Shown here one piece after another: positions 30,505 through 34,876 of a DNA stretch of 34,876 bases. The notes under the pieces are model-generated. The model did not search any database. It was not told the origin of the DNA and was given only the letters and a program-made list of their open reading frames with translations. The DNA is taken from positions 1 to 34,876 of the IMG/VR virus record IMGVR_UViG_3300037481_000168; one strand, given 5' to 3'. Source of the DNA: a virus. Position 1 is the first letter of the stretch; each line of letters begins with the position of its first letter. Position numbers and translations under genes: made by a program.

Positions 30505-30848
30505 CTCGTCACCTCCGGCACAACCACGAACGAACCACGCACGGGGGAAATCACTACTGGCGGGGAAGCGGCGTTGAAGAACTCCAAATCCCACACCCCG
30601 CTATTTGGCGCAGCGAACGCAGCGGTAGCCGTGGACGTGATCGTAAGTATCGCGGTGGATGCCGTCGCACCGGGCGTAAGCACAATCCCCGCCGCTGGTG
30701 AACTGGTGAGGCTGAACAGCGTTGCCGTGGCCTCAAACGTCTCCCGGCCTTGCGCTCGCGCTTGGTAGCCCGTCAAGTCGGCTTCGTACGTGACAGTAAG
30801 CGTCTCCGTTTCGCCTTGCTTGATAGTCCAATCATACTCAGCGCTCAT
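30501..30848 (-). CDS. Ig/BppU-N-like virion protein, 115 aa
   Basis: ATG 30848, six bases after [65 protein letters not shown] resemble the small beta domain (LTGYxARxQ motif) that often precedes fibre genes and resembles the N-terminal part of baseplate upper proteins. Probable fibre attachment or baseplate part. Confidence 0.65.
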   Translation of the reverse strand: MSAEYDWTIKQGETETLTVTYEADLTGYQARAQGRETFEATATLFSLTSSPAAGIVLTPGATASTAILTITSTATAAFAAPNSGVWDLEFFNAASPPVVISPVRGSFVVVPEVTR

Positions 30849-31095
30849 CGGGTTCCTCCACGAACGAAGGCGGTACGCAGTACCAACCCTCCGGAATCAA
30901 CACGCGCTCCTCTGACAACCGCCACGACTTGGTTTCCGGATCGACCACGTACACTCGCGCTCGCGCGTCGCTGCCAATCCGAATCGGCGCAGACTCAGGA
31001 ACCAATATCGTTCTTGTGCAGCCACTCGCGTACGCGAGAACCAGCGCGGCGAAGAGTACTGCTATCAGAAGGCGAATCAGCGGCAGTGTGTCCAC
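30838..31095 (-). CDS. Lipoprotein-like small protein, possible outer spanin
   Basis: 85 residues from GTG 31095 (assumed; the true start may differ). Hydrophobic signal LLIAVLFAALVLAYASGC with a lipobox-like end, then TRTILVPESAPIRIGSDARA, RVYVVDPETKSWRLSEE and LIPEGWYCVPPSF. Small lipoproteins with LPEGWY-type ends occur beside phage lysis genes. Its 5-prime part is nested in another frame of gene 30995-31159, an Rz/Rz1-like layout. Confidence 0.6.
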   Translation of the reverse strand: MDTLPLIRLLIAVLFAALVLAYASGCTRTILVPESAPIRIGSDARARVYVVDPETKSWRLSEERVLIPEGWYCVPPSFVEEPDER

Positions 31096-31159
31096 GTCGC
31101 GCCAACTTGTCGAGCCATGCGAAGATGGTTTGAACGATCCCTGAGATGATGTCTCGCAT
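30995..31159 (-). CDS. Small helical protein overlapping the lipoprotein gene
   Basis: 54 residues from ATG 31159. MRDIISGIVQTIFAWLDKLA, RRGHTAADSPSDSSTLRRAG, SRVREWLHKNDIGS. Amphipathic N-terminus and a basic helical end (RRAGxRxREWL). It overlaps the lipoprotein gene by about 100 bp in a different frame. Shine-Dalgarno weak. Likely part of the lysis cluster; function unproven. Confidence 0.6.
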   Translation of the reverse strand: MRDIISGIVQTIFAWLDKLARRGHTAADSPSDSSTLRRAGSRVREWLHKNDIGS

Positions 31160-31201
31160 CGTTGCATCCGTACCAGTGTTAGCCGGGTCATGGCGTGTAC
31201 C

Positions 31202-31402
31202 TCACTTCGCGCCAGCGTCTTCGCTCGACACGTTGTTGTCACGGGCGAAGATGAGGCCGAAGCCCGCCACGATTGCCGCCACCAACGCAGCGTAGTCAGG
31301 CTCAGTTGTCGGGTTGCCGTCAAACAGCGCCTGAAGCATTGAACCCGCAGCAATGAGAATTGCGCCAACTCCGGCAATTGTGGTCTTGTGTGAACCCTTC
31401 AT
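31202..31402 (-). CDS. Holin-like protein with two hydrophobic spans
   Basis: 66 residues from ATG 31402, seven bases after AGGAG; an earlier ATG at 31438 has a weaker site. MKGSHKTTIAGVGAILIAAG, SMLQALFDGNPTTEPDYAAL, VAAIVAGFGLIFARDNNVSS. Two spans about residues 9-27 and 40-57, short loops, charged end. The FARDNxVSSE ending is frequent in small phage membrane proteins of lysis regions. Holin assignment is by size and context. Confidence 0.6.
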   Translation of the reverse strand: MKGSHKTTIAGVGAILIAAGSMLQALFDGNPTTEPDYAALVAAIVAGFGLIFARDNNVSSEDAGAK

Positions 31403-31434
31403 CGTGTCGCTCCTGTTGTCGTAGTCCGCGCCAA

Positions 31435-31728
31435 TCATCGCCCGTGGAGTTGCTCCATCCGGCGTTCGATAGAATCAAGCCGACGCTTGATGTCTTCGAC
31501 GGCGCTCTTGTCCTTCGCATCTGCGACCGCCGCAGACGCTTGCGCACTGGCTAAATCGGTGACGGTGTTGGACAGCGCGTGCATATCCGCTCGCGCCCGC
31601 TCCAGTTGCTCGCCCTTGACACCGAGCGAATAGATAACGCCGCCGAATCCAACGATCATGGACAAAATCTGTCCGATGCCGATTGCAGCGGTGATGGTCT
31701 TCCGTCGCTTGTCTTCCGTCTCTGCCAT
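31435..31728 (-). CDS. Membrane-anchored coiled-coil protein (holin/i-spanin-like)
   Basis: 97 residues from ATG 31728 with GAGG four bases upstream; a GTG 13 codons earlier is possible. KRRKTITAAIG then a span GQILSMIVGFGGVIYSLGV (about 15-33). A long coil follows (RARADMHALSNTVTDLASAQ, VEDIKRRLDSIERRMEQLH). One span plus coil fits i-spanin or XhlA-like membrane proteins. Next to the holin-like and lipoprotein genes. Confidence 0.6.
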   Translation of the reverse strand: MAETEDKRRKTITAAIGIGQILSMIVGFGGVIYSLGVKGEQLERARADMHALSNTVTDLASAQASAAVADAKDKSAVEDIKRRLDSIERRMEQLHGR

Positions 31729-31792
31729 GCCGCCTCTTTCATCGTCGCGCGTTGTATCCGGGTTCACCCCCCGCTTTTACTACTACCCGCAT

Positions 31793-32086
31793 TCAGTCTT
31801 CGTCTTCGTCCTCTTCGGCCTCTTCCTTTTCCGTATCGTCCATCTCCTCAACCTTTGACGCAACCCATCGCATCAAGCCGGTGACAGTCAACCCGTTACC
31901 CAAGGCCACTTGGGAAATCTCCGTCTTGCGGCGGCGCTGCTTCGTCCAAACCACAAGCACGGCATCTGCGCCTACGACTTCGATAGCCTCACGGCAAAGC
32001 CTTGCCATCTCTGCGGCTTCGATGTCTTCCGCCCTTGGCGGCGACACTTTGCGATCTTTCTTCGGTGGCTTGGCTTCGTCGCTCAT
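31793..32086 (-). CDS. Hypothetical 97-aa protein with acidic tail
   Basis: ATG 32086 (ATGA, GGAGG upstream). MSDEAKPPKKDRKVSPPRAE, AARLC-like helix (AAEMARLCREAIEVVGADAV), VVWTKQRRRKTEISQVALGN, then DDTEKEEAEEDEDED. Basic middle and very acidic end; possibly a DNA- or partner-binding protein. Unknown function. Confidence 0.65.
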   Translation of the reverse strand: MSDEAKPPKKDRKVSPPRAEDIEAAEMARLCREAIEVVGADAVLVVWTKQRRRKTEISQVALGNGLTVTGLMRWVASKVEEMDDTEKEEAEEDEDED

Positions 32087-32967
32087 TTCGCGGCCTCCAA
32101 AGAAAAGGCCAAGCGGTAATTCTTTGACGTGCGATTGGGGCTTCGGGGTGTGACAATCGGCCACACGCGAAGCCACCACGCGCCGAGGCTCTGCGGCATG
32201 AATCCCTTCTCCACAGCCCATCCGCTGCCGGAGGTTGTGTCCTCCTTGTAGCCCGGGCTGCGTATGTGGATCTGCTCGTCACGGCGCACCGTGTCAAGGT
32301 GCGAGAGCCGCATACGCGCGATGCTCAGGTAATACTCCGTATGGGTGTGGCCAGCCCAAACGATATCCGCGTCGGGGTAGGCAATCGCCATGCGATTGGT
32401 TTGGATTACGCCGCGCGTGACGGGCGCTGAGCCGCCGAAGCCGTGGTGGTATGCAATGACCACGGAGCCAACGTCGCGCCCGTGTAGCCGACCGTGGATG
32501 CGGATGTAGCCTTGGTATTTGCCGAGATTGAGGAACGGCGCAGACGGCTTGAGACGCGCGTACAACTGCTGCGCAAGGTCGAAATCGTTGTGCTTGGCTA
32601 CAGCGGTTTCGTGGTTGCCGGGGGACATGTGCAACCAGCGCGGCGCAAAACGCTCGTATCGCGCGGTCGCAACGTCAATCAATCGGTTCATGTATGAACC
32701 GTGCTGGTACTCCGGGCGCAAATGCTCCCGGTCGGCTCGCTTGTCGTATCGCCCATTCATGCAATCGAAGAGGTCGCCAGCGTCGCAGATGAGCGCGTCG
32801 CGCTTCTCTGCTTCCATGAGATGCCGCATCTCCATTTCTTGATCGGCGGCGGTTGAGTCGTGGTGCGCGTCGGATCGGAGAAGAAAGTGTTTCGCCTCGC
32901 TCGCGCTGTCAAAGTCGATTTCGCACACAGTCACGGCGGGCGTGTGGTTGCCGGGTCTTGCATCCAT
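32083..32967 (-). CDS. Calcineurin-like metallophosphoesterase
   Basis: 294 residues, ATG 32967 with GGGGGAAAC upstream. Metal-binding motifs in order: SDAHHD (D33, H35), GDLFD (D65), GNHE (117-120), YHHG (near 174) and GHTHTEY (206-212). Probably acts on nucleic acid or nucleotides, as phage members of this fold do. First gene of the late block after a strong terminator; it is not an endolysin. Substrate unknown. Confidence 0.85.
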   Translation of the reverse strand: MDARPGNHTPAVTVCEIDFDSASEAKHFLLRSDAHHDSTAADQEMEMRHLMEAEKRDALICDAGDLFDCMNGRYDKRADREHLRPEYQHGSYMNRLIDVATARYERFAPRWLHMSPGNHETAVAKHNDFDLAQQLYARLKPSAPFLNLGKYQGYIRIHGRLHGRDVGSVVIAYHHGFGGSAPVTRGVIQTNRMAIAYPDADIVWAGHTHTEYYLSIARMRLSHLDTVRRDEQIHIRSPGYKEDTTSGSGWAVEKGFMPQSLGAWWLRVWPIVTPRSPNRTSKNYRLAFSLEAAK

Positions 32968-33011
32968 GTTTCCCCCATCGGCACTACGCTGGCGCTGCTT
33001 GCGTCCTTTGC

Positions 33012-33050
33012 AAAAAGCGAATCGCCGCGACCCACACGACGCGGCGATTC
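33012..33050 (-). terminator. Strong Rho-independent terminator of early block
   Basis: 11-bp perfect stem GAATCGCCGCG/CGCGGCGATTC (33019-33050) with a 10-base loop, followed by GCTTTTTGC on the minus strand. It starts about 22 bases after the stop of the 53-aa membrane gene. A late promoter may lie in 32968-33011, where TTGCAA is the only -35-like hexamer I see. Confidence 0.88.
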
Positions 33051-33072
33051 ACCAAGGGGAAAAGGCTTGAGG

Positions 33073-33234
33073 TCAGAAAAGTTTAGTTACGCTCAGGAGT
33101 CCGCGCAAGATTGCGAACGTGCCAGCGAGCATGACACCGCCAGCGGCAAGACCGCTGTTGCCTGTCACGATTCCGGCGAGCATAAGCACTACGCCGACCA
33201 CACAGATACCGAGAGTGATGTTCTTCAGATTCAC
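33073..33234 (-). CDS. Small two-span membrane protein, 53 aa
   Basis: Short gene from GTG 33234 (GTGA overlap). MNLKNITLGICVVGVVLMLA, GIVTGNSGLAAGGVMLAGTF, AILRGLLSVTKLF. Two hydrophobic spans (about 6-23 and 28-45) with a Gly-rich turn. Last gene before the terminator. Membrane role; holin-like is possible. Confidence 0.65.
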   Translation of the reverse strand: MNLKNITLGICVVGVVLMLAGIVTGNSGLAAGGVMLAGTFAILRGLLSVTKLF

Positions 33235-33488
33235 AGGATTGGTTCCTTTGGGTTGATCCCTGACAAGCGAGCAATGATCTTGTCGCCAACTTCGATGGTG
33301 GTTCGCATTGCGCGGTTTTGCGCAGCGTGTTCCTGCGCGTCATCCATGACCTTTGTGAACAGGTCGCAGATGTTTACGATTCGGTCTGCGCGAAATCGTA
33401 GCGTTTCGCCCGGTGGTAGTCGGCTTGCCTGTGCGAACAAGTCGTCTACCTCTGCGCGGAGTTCAGCCAATGAGTCGGGGTCTGTCAT
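33231..33488 (-). CDS. Hypothetical 85-aa early protein
   Basis: ATG 33488 (ATGA overlap). MTDPDSLAELRAEVDDLFAQ, ASRLPPGETLRFRADRIVNI, CDLFTKVMDDAQEHAAQNRA, then TTIEVGDKIIARLSGI. Helical and acidic at first. Unknown function; coupled between the DNA-binding-like gene and a membrane gene. Confidence 0.68.
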   Translation of the reverse strand: MTDPDSLAELRAEVDDLFAQASRLPPGETLRFRADRIVNICDLFTKVMDDAQEHAAQNRAMRTTIEVGDKIIARLSGINPKEPIL

Positions 33489-33811
33489 GTGCCGTTTCCA
33501 TGCCATCGGCAAACGATGCCGTCGCGCCCGCTTGAGCCGCGCCGCGTATAGCCCGTGGCAACGATGAACCCAAGCCGCCGGAGGTCGCTGCACCGCTTCC
33601 ACGCGGAAACAATGCCAGTAGCGATAGCCGCTTCTTCGTCGGTCATGCCGCGCGATCCTGCCGCCTCGTACGCGCGTAAGAGCGCCGCCAGTTGCCCGCG
33701 CGGATCAACTGACAGTCCGGCCTTGCGACTTGTGATTGGGTCTGACGTTCTCGCCAGCGCGAACAACGGCAACGGCGGCGGCTGTATCCGGGTTCCGTAC
33801 TCTGCGCTCAT
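33485..33811 (-). CDS. Winged-helix-like DNA-binding protein, 108 aa
   Basis: ATG 33811 (ATGA with the 39-aa gene). SDPITSRKAGLSVDPRGQLA, ALLRAYEAAGSRGMTDEEAA, IATGIVSAWKRCSDLRRLGF, IVATGYTRRGSSGRDGIVCR. The pattern (SDPxTSxxA, MTDEEAA, RCSDLRxxGxI, TGxTR) resembles phage winged-helix proteins that read a DNA target. Likely a regulator or replication factor. Confidence 0.72.
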   Translation of the reverse strand: MSAEYGTRIQPPPLPLFALARTSDPITSRKAGLSVDPRGQLAALLRAYEAAGSRGMTDEEAAIATGIVSAWKRCSDLRRLGFIVATGYTRRGSSGRDGIVCRWHGNGT

Positions 33812-34115
33812 TGCAGCACCCCCGCGATTGCGGCGGCGACTGCGGCGCAGTAGAGGGCGGCAACGAATGCGAGCATTGATGAGACGAAACGTTCGTCGTG
33901 CTTGCTGAATGGGCTTTCTTTTTGCATGGTGTCTCCGCTTGGTTTATCCCAACGTCCTTGTGGAATTGGAAGGCTACACGTGTCCTTCCCTTGGTTGTGT
34001 TTACGATGATTACCGATCCCCACAGAATCTCTCCAACGTGCAGATACACCGCATCGCCTTTGGCGAGATTCCGCACGACGGTTCCGAAGCCGTCTCGCTG
34101 TTTCACGATGCGCAC
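33705..34115 (-). CDS. CsrA-like RNA-binding domain with odd C-terminus
   Basis: GTG 34115, five bases after AAGGAG; GTG 34106 (GTGA) is the alternative. Residues about 25-60 (VYLHVGEILWGSVIIVNTTK, GRTRVAFQFHKDVGINQAET) resemble CsrA strands and its K-D/E-V-x-I/V-x-R-x-E end. After residue 62 the frame runs on for 73 low-quality codons over two other genes. TGCAAAAAG at about residues 65-67 could allow a -1 shift into the membrane-gene frame. Family call tentative. Confidence 0.45.
   Translation of the reverse strand: MRIVKQRDGFGTVVRNLAKGDAVYLHVGEILWGSVIIVNTTKGRTRVAFQFHKDVGINQAETPCKKKAHSASTTNVSSHQCSHSLPPSTAPQSPPQSRGCCNERRVRNPDTAAAVAVVRAGENVRPNHKSQGRTVS
33808..33927 (-). CDS. Small single-span membrane protein, 39 aa
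   Basis: ATG 33927 with GGAG five bases upstream. MQKESPFSKHDERFVSSM, then a span LAFVAALYCAAVAAAIAGVL, ending in Q. It overlaps gene 33705-34115 in the -1 frame and is coupled (ATGA) to gene 33485-33811. Unknown function. Confidence 0.65.
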   Translation of the reverse strand: MQKESPFSKHDERFVSSMLAFVAALYCAAVAAAIAGVLQ

Positions 34116-34474
34116 GGAATCTCCTTGATGTGCAGTTCCACGCGCGGGGATACTTCGTCGAGCATGACGAGCGCTGGTAGGTGCGTCATGTCCGAATCGT
34201 TCTTGATGAGTCCCGAATCTTGCAGGCCGTCAAAGTACGATTTCAGCCACGCGATAAGGTTGTCCCGGTCGCGCTTGCGCCTTGTCTCAAAGAAGAACCG
34301 CGCCTCGCACGACACACACTCCATCGGCGGTAGTTTCTTGATGTGCGCTTCTCCTGCGTACTTTGCCGTAAGTCGGGCAAAGCGCTTGGCCTTTGCCACG
34401 TCGCGCCAGTGAAAGCGAGCGTTTGGCATGAGCGACCGCGACGGGAGCGGTAGCGTGATCACATATTCTCGCAT
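34103..34474 (-). CDS. rusA: RusA-family Holliday junction resolvase
   Basis: 123 residues, ATG 34474, near the RusA length of about 120. LPLPSRSLMPNARFHWRDVA, HIKKLPPMECVSCEARFFFE, then the catalytic region RKRDRDNLIAWLKSYFDGLQ with D69 and D71, and DSGLIKNDSDMTHL with D93/D95, fitting the three catalytic Asp of RusA (70, 72, 91). Cuts Holliday junctions during phage recombination and before packaging. It lies in the same block as the RecT-like gene. Confidence 0.88.
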   Translation of the reverse strand: MREYVITLPLPSRSLMPNARFHWRDVAKAKRFARLTAKYAGEAHIKKLPPMECVSCEARFFFETRRKRDRDNLIAWLKSYFDGLQDSGLIKNDSDMTHLPALVMLDEVSPRVELHIKEIPCAS

Positions 34475-34689
34475 TGGCGCTCCTTTGCTATCAACCGAAG
34501 GTCAAGCATCATTGACACGACTTGCGGCGCATCAACTACCCGTGGGGATTCAAGCGTTTCTGACTTGTCGCCAACGTGAAATTCGACGGTTACTTCGTTC
34601 GGTTCAATCGAATACATGGTGGAGATTCGGTCGAGCGGAAACGCCGTGGGGAATCCGTCGCGTCCTATTCCTGTGAGCCAGTTCGTCAC
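34459..34689 (-). CDS. Hypothetical 76-aa early protein
   Basis: GTG 34689 overlaps the zinc-ribbon stop (GTGA). MTNWLTGIGRDGFPTAFPLD, RISTMYSIEPNEVTVEFHVG, DKSETLESPRVVDAPQVVSM, then a helical end. Beta-rich centre. It overlaps the RusA start by 16 bp. Function unknown. Confidence 0.65.
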   Translation of the reverse strand: MTNWLTGIGRDGFPTAFPLDRISTMYSIEPNEVTVEFHVGDKSETLESPRVVDAPQVVSMMLDLRLIAKERQCENM

Positions 34690-34876
34690 GCGTCACCCTC
34701 TTCCTTTGTAACCAACGGAGGGCATCCCTTGATCTCTCCACGTATCCACGCCCCGCAGCGTTCGATGTGCGTGAGCGACCCGACGCTGTAGAACTGGCTT
34801 GTGGTCGCGCCCCTGCAACGCGGACACGGGCAATCAGGTGCGTCCATCATCTGCTCCCGACTGATCGCGTAGTCGC
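34686..34876 (-). CDS. Zinc-ribbon protein, C-terminal part (starts at 167 across the join)
   Basis: Same gene as 1-167; the first 40 bases lie only at the window's left end, and 34750-34876 repeats 1-127. The C-terminal part includes HIERCGAWIRGEIKGC and ends TKEEGDA. Its last codons (GGAAGAGGGTGACGCGTGA) are a degenerate copy of the recurrent linker and give the Shine-Dalgarno of the next gene. Confidence 0.8.
   Translation of the reverse strand, partial: DYAISREQMMDAPDCPCPRCRGATTSQFYSVGSLTHIERCGAWIRGEIKGCPPLVTKEEGDA
34750..34876. repeat. Terminal direct repeat, right copy
   Basis: Exact copy of 1-127; shows that the contig closes on itself. Confidence 0.95.

Noticed and set aside
32083-32967. 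Endolysin
   Set aside because: All five metallophosphoesterase motifs are present; no peptidoglycan hydrolase pattern.
33083-33343. 86-aa minus frame near the early terminator
   Set aside because: Conflicts with the 53-aa membrane gene and the 85-aa gene, which have proper GTGA/ATGA coupling.

Overview
The window is a complete, circularly closed tailed-phage genome (Caudoviricetes) with HK97-type head genes and a lambda-like long-tail module. Bases 1-127 are repeated exactly at 34750-34876, which fits a circular de Bruijn contig with a 127-base k-mer overlap, so the unique length is 34,749 bp. The DNA is GC-rich, Shine-Dalgarno sequences are strong and GTG starts are frequent. A lipoprotein-like lysis gene hints at a diderm (Gram-negative-type) host, but nothing identifies the host further. 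I recognise no integrase, lysogeny repressor, DNA polymerase, tRNA or endolysin.

Almost every gene lies on the minus strand, in two long transcription blocks. The early block starts near 7916 and reads down through the linearisation point to a strong terminator at 33012-33050. In order it holds a 32-aa membrane peptide, a RecT-like annealase and an HTH protein, then a terminator at 6521-6556. After a 311-bp regulatory gap come a 215-aa protein, small genes, two tandem alanine-rich paralogues, a Gp157-family protein and a run of very small genes. A zinc-ribbon protein (split by the window ends), a RusA-type resolvase, a possible CsrA-like protein and small membrane or DNA-binding proteins finish the block. 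Most junctions are ATGA or GTGA overlaps, and seven of them share an identical 15-bp sequence carrying the Shine-Dalgarno region and the stop, next to or overlapping the next start codon.

The late block reads from 32967 down to 8289. It begins with a metallophosphoesterase and a compact lysis-like cluster (coiled-coil membrane protein, holin-like protein, overlapping small protein and lipoprotein). Next come tail-fibre and other appendage genes, a SAM methyltransferase, a frameshifted ParB-like gene and an FkbM-type methyltransferase. The packaging and head genes follow: small and large terminase, a portal fused to a MuF domain, protease, major capsid, a small capsid-associated protein, a glycosyltransferase-like protein and connectors. 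The tail module comes last: tail tube, chaperone pair with a predicted -1 frameshift at GGGAAAC, tape measure and a set of tail-tip proteins. One small plus-strand gene (8057-8299) converges on the end of this block and diverges from the early block across a perfect 9-bp inverted repeat.

The most unusual structure is the early region. Several small genes are bounded by near-identical linkers that contain the end of one gene and the start of the next at fixed positions. Recombination between any two linkers would add or remove whole genes while keeping frame and translational coupling. With a RecT-like annealase in the same block, this suggests a modular cassette array.
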